Below, one piece after another: positions 8,378 to 16,622 of a stretch of DNA of 64,000 bases. The notes under the pieces were generated by a model that saw only the letters and a program-made list of their open reading frames with translations, was not told where the DNA came from and searched no databases. Position 1 is the stretch's first letter. Each line of letters starts with the position of its first letter. The position numbers and the translations under genes were made by a program. Source of the DNA: Thioclava sediminum (lineage in GTDB: Bacteria; Pseudomonadota; Alphaproteobacteria; Rhodobacterales; Rhodobacteraceae). The stretch is from NCBI RefSeq assembly GCF_002020355.1, contig NZ_MPZV01000005.1:293443-357442 (forward strand). The letters run 5' to 3'.

Positions 8378-9613
8378 CTAGCCTTTCACCAGCACCGCGA
8401 GATCGGCCACATTCGTTCCGGTCGCCCCCGTCATCAGCAGCGCATCCGCCGCCTGCAGAACGTGATAGCTGTCGTTGCGCGCAAGCGCCGCATCGCAATC
8501 GACGCCAGCCGCCCGCGCCGCCGCGCAGGTCTCCGGCCCCACCAGACCGCCCGCCGCATCCGTCGGCCCGTCACGGCCATCGGTGCCGCCCGAGAGGAAG
8601 CGCCACGCGCCCTCGATCCCGACGGCCTCTGCCGCGCAAGCCACCCGCAGCGCCAGTTCCTGATTGCGGCCGCCGCGCCCGTCGCCCTTGATCGTCACGG
8701 TGGTCTCCCCGCCCATGACCAAAGCGCCTGCGGGCATGTCGCGCAGCAGAGCCACGATCTGCGGCGCAAGATCGGCCACGTCCCCGTCGAGCGCGAAGGG
8801 CGCCGCCTCGGCCCCCGCCGAGACCATCGCCGCGACCGACAGCCCGTTCGCCCCGATCAGACGGTTGCGGGCAGCGGGCAAAGCAGGCTCCGCGCCCGAG
8901 GCCTCAAGATGCGCCTGCACAGGGGCGGGCAGCGCCTCCCAGATCCCGAGATCACGACAGAGCTGCGCCGCCTCGGCCCGCGTGCCGATCGGCTCGACCG
9001 TAGGCCCCGAGGCAATCACGCGCAGATCGTCGCCCGGCACATCCGACAGGATCAGACCCGTCACGGGGGCCGCGCTGGCAAGCAGCCAGCCGCCGCCCTT
9101 GAGTTGGGACAGTTGCTGGCGGATCAGGTTCATCTGCGTGATGTCCGCCCCGCAGCCGAGCAGCAGACGGCTGACCTCGGCCTTGTCCGACAGGCTCAGC
9201 CCCTCGGCAGGCGCGACGGCCAGCGCGGAGCCGCCGCCGGAGATCAGCGCCAGAACCCGATCCTCCGGCCCACAGCCCTGCAAGCACTCCAGAATCGCGC
9301 GCCCAGCCCGCTCGCTGCCCTCGCCCGGCACCGGGTGGTCGCCCGCGATCAGCGTAACGCCCGCGCGCGGCGAGGCCGCTTCGGCATTCTCGGGATTGGT
9401 GACGACCAGCGCCTGCGCCTCCGCGGGCAGAGCGTCCAGCGCCGCGGCAGTCATCGCCAGCGCCGCCTTGCCGAGCGCGATCACCTGCCAGCGCCCGCCC
9501 GGTCCCGGCGGGTTCTCCATCGCCCAACCCATCGCCCGGGTCACCCCCGCTGCCGGATCGGCCGTCTTCACCCCGATGTCGAACAATTCGCGCGCGCGTG
9601 CTTCCAGATCCAT
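8378..9613 (-). CDS. ttuD: Glycerate 2-kinase (MOFRL family)
   Basis: Phosphorylates D-glycerate to 2-phosphoglycerate using ATP, feeding glyoxylate/tartronate-derived carbon into glycolysis. The 411-residue protein has the family pattern: an N-terminal GKAALAMTAAALD segment, a glycine-rich LALISGGGSALAVAP, and the C-terminal MOFRL domain (GGRNQELALRVACA ... SGGTDGRDGPTDAAGG). ATG 9613 follows a GGGGGCAGGA site that coincides with the end of a dispersed repeat. It may complement the glcDEF locus at 57-61 kb, which makes glyoxylate. Confidence 0.92.
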   Translation of the reverse strand: MDLEARARELFDIGVKTADPAAGVTRAMGWAMENPPGPGGRWQVIALGKAALAMTAAALDALPAEAQALVVTNPENAEAASPRAGVTLIAGDHPVPGEGSERAGRAILECLQGCGPEDRVLALISGGGSALAVAPAEGLSLSDKAEVSRLLLGCGADITQMNLIRQQLSQLKGGGWLLASAAPVTGLILSDVPGDDLRVIASGPTVEPIGTRAEAAQLCRDLGIWEALPAPVQAHLEASGAEPALPAARNRLIGANGLSVAAMVSAGAEAAPFALDGDVADLAPQIVALLRDMPAGALVMGGETTVTIKGDGRGGRNQELALRVACAAEAVGIEGAWRFLSGGTDGRDGPTDAAGGLVGPETCAAARAAGVDCDAALARNDSYHVLQAADALLMTGATGTNVADLAVLVKG

Positions 9614-9627
9614 TCCTGCCCCCTTGG

Positions 9628-9645
9628 TTTGGCTCAAGTATCCCC
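9628..9645 (-). repeat. Dispersed intergenic repeat, copy 1 (partial, degenerate)
   Basis: TTGGCTCAAGTATCCCC resembles the core CTTGGTCAAAATATCCCGGG seen elsewhere in the window. Read on the minus strand it ends about 15 nt before the glycerate kinase ATG, so its terminal AAGGGGG-like purines adjoin or form the ribosome-binding site. It lacks the GC-rich hairpin module found in the longer copies. Confidence 0.5.
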
Positions 9646-9699
9646 GTGGAACGGCGGGCTGCAACCCCGCCGGCGGAAGACAAGCCAAAGGCGGGAGCT

Positions 9700-9730
9700 A
9701 AAGAAAAGACGCCCGCGGGGAGCGCGGGCG
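9700..9730 (-). terminator. Rho-independent terminator of the soxBCD unit
   Basis: An 8-bp G+C stem (9710-9717 with 9723-9730) and 5-nt loop lies about 75 nt past the soxD stop. On the minus strand it is followed by TCTTTTCTTT at 9700-9709. Confidence 0.75.
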
Positions 9731-9804
9731 CCGAAACACGATCAGGCGGAAGGCCCCTGTCGGTTTAAGTGAGCGGGGACCGAAGCCCCCGCCCGGGGAG
9801 GGTA

Positions 9805-10926
9805 TTAGCCACCTTGGCTCTCGATATAGGCGAGCACCGCCTTGACGTCTTCGGGGTCTTTCAGACCGGCGAAGGACATCCGGTTCTTCGGAATGTAGCC
9901 CTTCGGATCGGCGAGATACTCCTCGACCGTCTGCTCGGTCCAGACGAGACCGTCCTCGCCGTGCTGGGTCATCGCGCTCGAGTATTTGAAGCCGTCAACC
10001 GTCCCGGCCTGGCGCCCGATCAGCCCGTTGAGCACGGGACCGACACGGTTCTTCGCGCCGTCGCCGACCTGGTGGCAGGCCTTACACTTCTTGAAGACCT
10101 TCTCGCCAGCCGCGACCAGCTCCGGGTCAGCCGAGAGGCTTTCCGCCGGTGCGGCCTCTGCCTTGGCTTCCTCCGCAGCCGCCGGAGCGTCCTGCGCCGG
10201 AGCTTCGGCAGTGTCGGTTTGGGCCGTATCGCTTTGGGCCGTGTCAGTTTCCGCAGAAGTATCGGCAGCCGCCGTATCCTCGCCGTTGCCCTCATCGGGG
10301 GTCACGTCGAGAATGGTCGCCTTCTTGGTGATCTGCACGTCGGTCTTACAGTCGCTCATGCAAGCGGCTTCCGAGAACTTCGGCACTTCGACCTCATCGC
10401 GGTTATCCACGATGAACCCATCGGCGTTCGGCATCTCCACGTCGAGGAAGTTATCCTTCGTGAGGACGAAATCGTCGTCCACGAGATAGTTCGAGTAGAG
10501 GATGTAGGCGACGATGGCGTAGGTCTCGTCGACGGTCAGCGTCTGCGCGTTGCCGAACGGCATCGAGCGGTGCGCATAGTCCCAGACGGTGGACAGGTAC
10601 GGCCAGTAGGAACCGACGGTTTTCACCGGGTCCTTGTCGGCCAGCGTTCCATCGCCCCCGGCCAGTTTCGGCCAGTTGTCGACGCCCTCGGCGAAGTCGC
10701 CGTGACACGCCGCGCAATTGTCGCCGAAGATTTTCTCGCCATCGGCAACCGAACCCGACCCTTCGGGAAGGTTCTTGCCATCGGGGAAGACCTCGACGGT
10801 CCAGGCGTTGATTTCCTCGGGCAGCGCTTCGCGCCCCAGACCGTATTTCTCGGCCAGAGCGGGCGTCGCGACGAGCGGAGCGGCCAGAAGCGTGGCCAGC
10901 AGCAGATTACGACGACACTTCGACAT
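9805..10926 (-). CDS. soxD: SoxD, diheme cytochrome c subunit of sulfane dehydrogenase SoxCD
   Basis: Periplasmic electron-accepting partner of the molybdoprotein SoxC, which oxidises SoxY-bound sulfane sulfur. Of 373 residues, 1-25 are a signal peptide. The first c-type heme motif CAACH is at 71-75, and a second cytochrome c domain carries CKACH at 281-285 with a likely Met ligand in KNRMSF. An Ala/Thr/Asp/Gln/Glu-rich linker (about 217-263, TAQSDTAQTDTAEAPAQ-like) joins them. The start at 10926 has GGGGAG upstream and overlaps the soxC end by 20 nt. The diheme form matches the Paracoccus type. Confidence 0.93.
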   Translation of the reverse strand: MSKCRRNLLLATLLAAPLVATPALAEKYGLGREALPEEINAWTVEVFPDGKNLPEGSGSVADGEKIFGDNCAACHGDFAEGVDNWPKLAGGDGTLADKDPVKTVGSYWPYLSTVWDYAHRSMPFGNAQTLTVDETYAIVAYILYSNYLVDDDFVLTKDNFLDVEMPNADGFIVDNRDEVEVPKFSEAACMSDCKTDVQITKKATILDVTPDEGNGEDTAAADTSAETDTAQSDTAQTDTAEAPAQDAPAAAEEAKAEAAPAESLSADPELVAAGEKVFKKCKACHQVGDGAKNRVGPVLNGLIGRQAGTVDGFKYSSAMTQHGEDGLVWTEQTVEEYLADPKGYIPKNRMSFAGLKDPEDVKAVLAYIESQGG

Positions 10927-12217
10927 TCTCGGACTCCCCGTTTTCCTTGACCCACCAGGTCTGGATACCGTTGTTGTGATAGACCGAATTCTCGCCACGG
11001 ATCGCGCGGAGCGCGTCCTTGGTCGGCTGAACGTAGCCGGTGGAATCGGTAGCGCGGGACTGAAGGAGCATCTCCGAACCGTCCCAGTCGATCTCGAGGT
11101 AGAAGCGCGAGACCGCCTTGTCGGTGCCCGGCTCGGCCAGACGGGCTTCCTGCCAGTTCGCACCGCCATCGATCGACACGTCGACCTTGGTGATGTGACC
11201 GCGACCCGACCAGGCCATGCCGGTGATGACCAGCGGGCCCTTGCCGTGCTTGATCGGCATCTGCGGGCTGGGCGAGGTGACGACCGATTTGGCGTCCATG
11301 ACCCAGGTCCACTTGCGCGACGTGCCATCGGCGAGCGTGTCGGTGTATTTCGAGGTTTCTTCGCGCGACTGCACGGCCTCGTCGGTGACTTCGAGGCGAC
11401 GCAGCCATTTCACCCACATGTTGCCTTCCCAGCCCGGAACCACGAGGCGCACCGGATAGCCGTGCTCCTTGCGCAGCGCCTCGCCGTTGGCCTTGATGGC
11501 CACGAGACAGTCGTCGAGCGCTTTCTCCAGCGGGATCGAGCGGCCGTTCGAGGACGCGTCGGCGCCTTCGGCATAGACCCACTTGTCCTTGATCTGGTCG
11601 CCGAGATTGGTGATCCCCGCTTCTTCGAGCAGCGTCCGCAGCGGGATGCCCGAATATTGCATGTTGTGGATCATGCCCTGGGTGAACTGCGCACCGTTGA
11701 GCTGTGCACCAGCCCATTCCATGCCCGAGTTCGCCGCACATTCGAGGAAGTAGGTACGGTTCTCACGCGGGAAACGCTCCAGATCCTCGTAGGTGAAGAC
11801 CAGCGGCTTATCGACGAGGCCGTTGATCATCAGACGATAGTCTTCCTTCTTCAGCTCGATCGCGCCCGAGTGGTGACGCTCGAAGGCGCAGCCGGTGGGG
11901 GTGATCGTGCCGTCGAGGGCGTGGATCGGCGTGAAGTTGATCGACGAAATCGTATCCGCCGTCAGCCAGCCGACATTGCGGCGGATGACGTCATCTTCGA
12001 ATTCGATCGGCAGGCCATAGGGGGTTGCATCGACCCCGTCGCCCCAGCCCGAAGCCCAAGGCTGAACTTCGGTGATCAACGGATCGGGTTGCGTTTGCGC
12101 GCGCGCGGCACCAGCACCTGCGGCCATCGCACCGACCGCAGCCCCTGCGCGGAGGAACCCGCGGCGGCTGAGGGCGGCATTGGTGGCCGGGTTGCCCTGG
12201 CGTTCCTTGTCGTCCAT
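10907..12217 (-). CDS. soxC: SoxC, molybdenum cofactor subunit of sulfane dehydrogenase
   Basis: A 436-residue periplasmic molybdoenzyme of the sulfite oxidase fold; with SoxD it oxidises the SoxY-cysteine persulfide sulfur. A twin-arginine signal SRRGFLRAGAAVGAMAAG is near residues 17-34, so folded export by Tat is expected. The cofactor-ligating cysteine is in YFLECAANSGMEW. The C-terminal half is the dimerisation domain (W-SGRG-HITKVDVS). The ATG at 12217 has a strong GGAGGAAA site. Transcribed after soxB and coupled to soxD by a 20-nt overlap. Confidence 0.96.
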   Translation of the reverse strand: MDDKERQGNPATNAALSRRGFLRAGAAVGAMAAGAGAARAQTQPDPLITEVQPWASGWGDGVDATPYGLPIEFEDDVIRRNVGWLTADTISSINFTPIHALDGTITPTGCAFERHHSGAIELKKEDYRLMINGLVDKPLVFTYEDLERFPRENRTYFLECAANSGMEWAGAQLNGAQFTQGMIHNMQYSGIPLRTLLEEAGITNLGDQIKDKWVYAEGADASSNGRSIPLEKALDDCLVAIKANGEALRKEHGYPVRLVVPGWEGNMWVKWLRRLEVTDEAVQSREETSKYTDTLADGTSRKWTWVMDAKSVVTSPSPQMPIKHGKGPLVITGMAWSGRGHITKVDVSIDGGANWQEARLAEPGTDKAVSRFYLEIDWDGSEMLLQSRATDSTGYVQPTKDALRAIRGENSVYHNNGIQTWWVKENGESENVEVSS

Positions 12218-12276
12218 GTGTTTTCCTCCAGTCTCTAACCCCCTGCGGGGCGCAATCATCGACGGGCGGGACCGGC

Positions 12277-13968
12277 TTAAACGCCGGTCACGACCACCGA
12301 GTCATTCGGTTTCAAGTCAACGGTTTTGATCTTGCGCAGGTGATCGGCGATCACGTCCCAGATCTGCGGCCCTTCGGTGCCTTCGTTGACCGAGGCCCAG
12401 CCCGTCACGACGTAGTTGCGTGCCGGGTCGATATCGGAGCCGTCCTTCAGGAGCGTCATGTTGGAAATCCGCTCGCCGATCGGCTTCGAAACGTCGATGT
12501 GGTAGCCCATGCCACCCACACGAACCATGTCCCCGCCCTGCTGGTAGTAGGGGTCGGTGTTGAAGATGTTGTCGGCCACGTCTTCGAGAATGGTCTTGAT
12601 CAGCTCGCCCGTCATCTCGGTGCGATAGTTCTCGCCATAGGTCATCGAAGTGGCGTTGAGCACGTCTTCCATGGTGATCTTCTGCCCCGGGATCAGCGAC
12701 GGCCCCCAGCGCACGCCCGGGCTCATCGCGATCTCGGCGTCCTGCTCGGACAGCATCGCTTCGCAGATCAGGTCGTCCCAGGTGCCGTTGAAGTTGCCGC
12801 GGCGGTAGAGCAGCGAGTTGGTCTCGCCCACAACTTCCTCGAGCTCGGCCTTGTAGGGCTCGCGATGGCCCATGATGACGTCGGTCATCTCTTTGTCGGG
12901 CTCGATCACATCCGAGAAGATCGGGATCAGCTTGTGGCGGAAGCCCATCATCTTGCCGTCGCGCACGTCGAGATCGACGCGGGAGACGAATTTGCCGTTC
13001 GAACCCGAGGCGATCAGGATCGTCTCGCCCACGAGGACCGGCTCCGGAATGGCGTCATGGGTGTGACCGGTGAGGATTACGTCGATGCCCTTCACGCGGC
13101 TCGCCATCTTGTGGTCCACGTCGAAGCCGTTATGCGACAGGCAGACGACGAGATCGACGCCCTTCGCACGAACCTCGTCGACCATCGCCTGCATGCGCTC
13201 TTCGCGGATACCGAAGGAATAGTCGGGGAACATCCAGCCGGGGTTCGCGATCGGCATATAGGGGAAGGCCTGACCGATGACCGCGATCTGCGTCCCGTTG
13301 CGCTCGAAGATCTTGTAGGGCTCGTAGGCGGGCTCGTCCCATTCGGCGTCAAAGATGTTCGCGCCGAGGAAGGGGAAGGGAAGGCCGTCGACGATCTCGT
13401 TCACGCGGTCCTGACCATAGGTCCATTCCCAGTGCGAGGTCATCGCCTCGACGCCGAGCGTGTTCATGACGTCGACCATGTTCTGGCCCTTGGTCTTCAG
13501 CGCGACCATCGAGCCATGCCAGGTGTCGCCGCCATCGAGAAGCAGCGCGTCGGGACGCTCGGCCTTGATCGCTTTCACGATCGTCGCCACGCGGTCCATG
13601 CCGCCCATTTTGCCGTAGGACTTCGCGAGATCGGTGAAGTTCTCGTAGGTCAGCGCGTAGGCGTCAGGCGTGTTCGGCTCGATGTTGAACATCTTGAGGA
13701 AGTCCGCGCCGGTGACATGCGGCGGACGGCCCTTGGCCTCACCCACGCCGAGGTTGATTTCCGGCTCGCGGAAATAGATCGGCATCGCTTGCGCGTGGAT
13801 GTCGGTGATGTGGATCAGCGTGACGTTGCCCAGCGGCTCGAACTGCAGGAGCTGGTCCTGAGTCAGCGACTGCTGCGCCATGGCGCGCGACCAGCGCGAC
13901 AGGCCCGAAGCACCGAGGATAGTCGAGGCGGCCAAGCTCGCCTGAAGAAATTCCCGCCGGGAAATCAT
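12277..13968 (-). CDS. soxB: SoxB, thiosulfohydrolase
   Basis: Dimanganese enzyme of the 5'-nucleotidase/metallophosphoesterase family that hydrolyses the terminal sulfonate from SoxY-cysteine-S-sulfonate, releasing sulfate. The 563-residue protein starts with a Tat signal (ISRREFLQASLAAS). Metal-binding motifs visible are HITDIHAQ near residue 52, LLLDGGDTWHGS near 145, a later CLSHNGFDVD and GHTHDAIPEP. Length is normal. First gene of a probable soxBCD unit with its own AT-rich promoter region upstream. Confidence 0.97.
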   Translation of the reverse strand: MISRREFLQASLAASTILGASGLSRWSRAMAQQSLTQDQLLQFEPLGNVTLIHITDIHAQAMPIYFREPEINLGVGEAKGRPPHVTGADFLKMFNIEPNTPDAYALTYENFTDLAKSYGKMGGMDRVATIVKAIKAERPDALLLDGGDTWHGSMVALKTKGQNMVDVMNTLGVEAMTSHWEWTYGQDRVNEIVDGLPFPFLGANIFDAEWDEPAYEPYKIFERNGTQIAVIGQAFPYMPIANPGWMFPDYSFGIREERMQAMVDEVRAKGVDLVVCLSHNGFDVDHKMASRVKGIDVILTGHTHDAIPEPVLVGETILIASGSNGKFVSRVDLDVRDGKMMGFRHKLIPIFSDVIEPDKEMTDVIMGHREPYKAELEEVVGETNSLLYRRGNFNGTWDDLICEAMLSEQDAEIAMSPGVRWGPSLIPGQKITMEDVLNATSMTYGENYRTEMTGELIKTILEDVADNIFNTDPYYQQGGDMVRVGGMGYHIDVSKPIGERISNMTLLKDGSDIDPARNYVVTGWASVNEGTEGPQIWDVIADHLRKIKTVDLKPNDSVVVTGV

Positions 13969-14049
13969 GCGATGTGTCTCCTTCTTCTCACCGGGCCCGT
14001 GCGCCCGGCGGTCGTTTCATTCGGGTAAATTGACAAACAAATTCAGACA

Positions 14050-14070
14050 GATATGAAATTTTGAATATGT
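14050..14070 (-). promoter_or_regulatory. AT-rich imperfect palindrome upstream of soxB, candidate promoter/SoxR operator
   Basis: The 156-nt soxA-soxB gap holds a markedly AT-rich block (about 14020-14079) in an otherwise GC-rich region. On the minus strand, ACATATTCAAAATTTCATAT at 14051-14070 is partly self-complementary and shares its ACATATT half with the palindrome upstream of soxX. It could hold a soxBCD promoter and a SoxR site; not proven. Confidence 0.45.
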
Positions 14071-14079
14071 TGAAACGAA

Positions 14080-14112
14080 ATGCGCGGGACAGGGAGGCCC
14101 CTGCCCCGCGCA
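14080..14112 (-). terminator. Strong stem-loop after soxA, probable terminator or attenuator
   Basis: A near-perfect GC-rich stem of about 14 bp (TGCGCGGGACAGGG against its complement with one bulge) and a small loop lies 13 nt past the soxA stop. On the minus strand it is followed by ATTTCGTTTC, a weak U-tract, so readthrough into soxB is possible. Confidence 0.65.
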
Positions 14113-14124
14113 TCAAGTCAAAGG

Positions 14125-14985
14125 TCAGGGACGGACGCCGCCGCCCTCGATGTCGAGACCCAGGCCGCGCGAGGCGACGTAGAGCTCAAGATTGCGGAAC
14201 TCGTCCGAACCGGGGCTGTAGGTTTCCGCGCGCGTGTCGCGGATACAGCCTTTGAAGCGGTTGTGGATCGACACCACGCCCGCGTTCTTCAGACGGTAGA
14301 CCGGGAAGCCCTGAATCTGGCCCTGGCTGAGGTGGTCAGCGCGGATGTAGTTGCCGTAGTTCTCTTCGTGGCACGACGCGCAGGACAGTTCGAGCTGACC
14401 GTAGCGGGTGTAGTACATCTCCTTGCCCTTCTCCCAGAACGGCTGGGCGTCGCCGTCGATCTTGACGCTGACGGGCATGCCACGCGACTCGACCGCGATC
14501 GCGGTGGTCATGTTGTGCATCGGAGTGCTGTCCCAGCCCCAGGCTTCGGCGCCCATGCGGTTGGTGCGGCAATCGTTGATGTAATCTTCCATCGACCACA
14601 GCTTGCCGGCTTCGTTCACCTTCGGCATCGAGGCGCGGACGCCTTTCATGCCTTCGCTGATGTCGCCGTGGCAATCCGCGCAGGATTTGCCTTCGGAGCC
14701 GTCAGCGGTCGACCAGGTTTCCTGGCCTTGCTCGGCGAAGATCATGATCGGGTTGTCGAAGTCGTCCTGTTCCATCGCGCGGGTCTCGTCCGTGCGGAAG
14801 AGCCAGCCGGAATAGACCTCGTCGAGGTGCCCTTCGAGGTGATCGGCGGCGGGCGCCTTCACCGTGATCGGGGTGTCGCCGTTGATGACGAGTTCGTCGT
14901 CAGCCATTTCGGCGTGCAGCGCCGCGGTGCTGAGCGCGAAGGCTGCAGTGGCGGCTAGGATGGTGCGGCTGGTGCGCAACGTCAT
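14125..14985 (-). CDS. soxA: SoxA, diheme cytochrome c of the SoxXA complex
   Basis: With SoxX it forms the c-type cytochrome that oxidatively couples thiosulfate to the SoxY swinging-arm cysteine. The 286-residue precursor has a Sec signal (about 1-25), heme motifs CADCH at 102-106 and CASCH at 202-206, and the conserved catalytic (cysteine persulfide) heme-ligand Cys247 in FKGCIRDTRAE. Two CXXCH motifs make it the diheme type, as in Paracoccus. Preceded by soxZ and followed by a strong stem-loop. Confidence 0.96.
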   Translation of the reverse strand: MTLRTSRTILAATAAFALSTAALHAEMADDELVINGDTPITVKAPAADHLEGHLDEVYSGWLFRTDETRAMEQDDFDNPIMIFAEQGQETWSTADGSEGKSCADCHGDISEGMKGVRASMPKVNEAGKLWSMEDYINDCRTNRMGAEAWGWDSTPMHNMTTAIAVESRGMPVSVKIDGDAQPFWEKGKEMYYTRYGQLELSCASCHEENYGNYIRADHLSQGQIQGFPVYRLKNAGVVSIHNRFKGCIRDTRAETYSPGSDEFRNLELYVASRGLGLDIEGGGVRP

Positions 14986-15060
14986 ATTCTGTGTCCTCCC
15001 TGGGTGTGCCCCGCGCCCATCGATCTCCCCAAACAGGCGCGGTTCTCTGTTCTTGGTGAG

Positions 15061-15084
15061 GCGGCGCGCTCCCTCACGCGCCGC
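15061..15084 (-). other. Intercistronic stem-loop between soxZ and soxA
   Basis: GCGGCGCG at 15061-15068 pairs with CGCGCCGC at 15077-15084 across an 8-nt loop, 15 nt after the soxZ stop. There is no U-tract, so it may protect or punctuate the soxXYZ message rather than terminate it. Confidence 0.45.
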
Positions 15085-15099
15085 TAGCCATTCGGCCGA

Positions 15100-15426
15100 T
15101 CAGCTCACTTCGATCTTCTGGCTGTCTTCGTAGGTCGAGCCGTCATCATCGTACCAGGTGAACTTGAACTCACCCGATTCCGGGACTTTCGCCTCGAATT
15201 CGATGTAGGGGTTCGTCGAGATCGCCGGCTCGAGGGTCACGTCGACGACGTTCTCACCGTTGAAGTCGCAGGTGAAGCGATTGATGATCTCGCGCGGGAT
15301 GACGTTGCCGTCTTTATCCTTGCGCTGGCCCGATTCCATCGGGTGCGAGATCAGGGTTTTGATGGTGATCGTGTCACCGGCCGAAGCTTTTTTCGGCACT
15401 TTTACGCGGGGTCTCACGCCTTTCAT
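15100..15426 (-). CDS. soxZ: SoxZ, sulfur carrier complex subunit
   Basis: A 108-residue immunoglobulin-like protein that dimerises with SoxY to form the sulfur-carrying SoxYZ. It has no signal peptide of its own, consistent with co-export with the Tat-signalled SoxY. Family features include RPRVKVPKKASAGDTI at the start and KTLISHPMESGQRKD. Lies 25 nt after soxY. Confidence 0.96.
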   Translation of the reverse strand: MKGVRPRVKVPKKASAGDTITIKTLISHPMESGQRKDKDGNVIPREIINRFTCDFNGENVVDVTLEPAISTNPYIEFEAKVPESGEFKFTWYDDDGSTYEDSQKIEVS

Positions 15427-15451
15427 GGTCTTGTCTCCTCAGATACCGAAT

Positions 15452-15874
15452 TTAGCCGCCGCAGCCGCCGATGGTGACCTTCACGGTCGATTTCGCCTGG
15501 ACGAAGCTACCGTCAGCCATCTTGGCGACAGCGATCACGTCCTGGGTCTTCGAGAGGCGAATGCGGGTCGAAGCCATCTGCGAGCCAGCCAACGGACCGA
15601 ACTTGAAGGTCACGACGTCGGGCGTCGGGTTGCCGGTCGCGAAGACCGCGATCTCGGTTGCGCCGGGCGCATCCACGGAGATCGGAACGGTGTTCCCGTT
15701 CTCGGCGATTTCCGGCGCGGTCAGGGTGACGCCGTCACCCATTGCGGCATCGGCGCCGCCGGTGAACTTGGCGATGGCGTCGGCACCGGCATCGGCCAGC
15801 GCGGGCAGCGGCAGCATGGAAGCGGCAACGCCGCCCATCGCCAGCGCCAGCGCGTCACGTCTGGTCATGGTCAT
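15452..15874 (-). CDS. soxY: SoxY, sulfur-binding carrier protein
   Basis: Periplasmic carrier whose C-terminal cysteine covalently holds sulfur intermediates. The 140-residue precursor has a Tat signal (TRRDALALAMGG) and ends exactly in the diagnostic GGCGG swinging arm, with Cys at position 138. Between soxX and soxZ in the usual order. Confidence 0.97.
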   Translation of the reverse strand: MTMTRRDALALAMGGVAASMLPLPALADAGADAIAKFTGGADAAMGDGVTLTAPEIAENGNTVPISVDAPGATEIAVFATGNPTPDVVTFKFGPLAGSQMASTRIRLSKTQDVIAVAKMADGSFVQAKSTVKVTIGGCGG

Positions 15875-15911
15875 GTTGTATCTTCTCCTCTCGGGTTTGT
15901 CGTTCAGAGGG

Positions 15912-16388
15912 TCACTCTTCCTTGAGGGTCATCAAGAAAGCGACCACATCCTCAACCTGTTGTGCATTCAAAATCGGCGGCAGATCGGCAGGCGCAGCCT
16001 TGCCGGTGTACCCGTCGCCGGGGCGAATGAAGGGGCCGGTCTTATACATCGCCGGCATTACCGTGCCTTCGAACGTGTGCTTGGCATCGACGACGATGCC
16101 GCGCAGCTGCGACTCGTCCCAGCGGTCGGCGGCGCCGTTCAGCTCCGGGCCGACATTGCCTTGGAACGACGCGTCGAGCGCCGAGACCTTATGGCAGGCC
16201 ACGCAGTTGCCCAGCGACTTGGTCGCCGCGACTTCTGCGCCTTTAGTTGCATCGCCCGGCTGGCCGGTCAGCGACTCGGCCACCGCGCCCACATCGGTGA
16301 ATTTGACATCCATCGGCGCGGTTTCTGCGATCGCGGCGCTGGCTGCGAAGGTGACGGCCATTGCGGCCCACGCAACGTGGCGTTTCAT
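15912..16388 (-). CDS. soxX: SoxX, monoheme cytochrome c of the SoxXA complex
   Basis: A 158-residue periplasmic cytochrome c with a Sec signal (about 1-21), heme motif CVACH at 62-66 and a probable Met ligand in GTVMPAMY. Partner of SoxA. The ATG at 16388 is preceded by GGAGGA; an upstream open extension is AT-rich, reads through the promoter and is not coding. First gene of soxXYZA. Confidence 0.95.
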   Translation of the reverse strand: MKRHVAWAAMAVTFAASAAIAETAPMDVKFTDVGAVAESLTGQPGDATKGAEVAATKSLGNCVACHKVSALDASFQGNVGPELNGAADRWDESQLRGIVVDAKHTFEGTVMPAMYKTGPFIRPGDGYTGKAAPADLPPILNAQQVEDVVAFLMTLKEE

Positions 16389-16469
16389 AGAAGTCCTCCC
16401 AAATTCTCTCCCTGACTCACTTTTAAGCGAGCGCGCTACAGTGGTGCAATGGATAAATTCAAAAAACCG

Positions 16470-16485
16470 CATATTTTCCAATATG
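16470..16485 (-). promoter_or_regulatory. Palindrome in the soxX promoter region, candidate SoxR operator
   Basis: CATATT-TTCC-AATATG is a perfect 6+6 inverted repeat. It lies about 80 nt before the soxX start inside the 234-nt soxW-soxX gap, which is AT-rich. On the minus strand a TTGGGT (16519-16524) and TATATC-like hexamer near 16495-16500 lie just upstream, so the palindrome would sit at or just after the transcription start, where a repressor could block. SoxR repression of a soxW-soxX promoter is known in related bacteria; assignment here is inference. Confidence 0.5.
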
Positions 16486-16556
16486 TTCACTCGGATATAT
16501 CGAAGCATACAGCCGTATACCCAAGATTTTTTTAGCAAAATCAGAAACATTCGCGG

Positions 16557-16576
16557 GTGCAGCACGAATGCTGCAC
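16557..16576 (-). terminator. Stem-loop after soxW, probable terminator of soxVW
   Basis: GTGCAGCA-CGAA-TGCTGCAC forms a perfect 8-bp hairpin 46 nt past the soxW stop. The minus-strand sequence after it becomes U-rich only further on (GTTTCTGATTTTG), so strength is uncertain. Confidence 0.5.
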
Positions 16577-16622
16577 TGGCAAGCAAGCGATCACGACTCT
16601 GTCAGAATCGCCAAGAGAGCGC

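Noticed and set aside
10927..11328. Upstream extension of soxD into the soxC coding region
   Set aside because: The extension is out of frame with soxC and Arg/Ser/Pro-rich; the signal peptide starting at 10926 with a ribosome-binding site is the natural start.
12340..14028. 562-codon plus-strand frame opposite soxB
   Set aside because: Mirror frame of soxB; Val/His/Asp-rich product, no ribosome-binding site.
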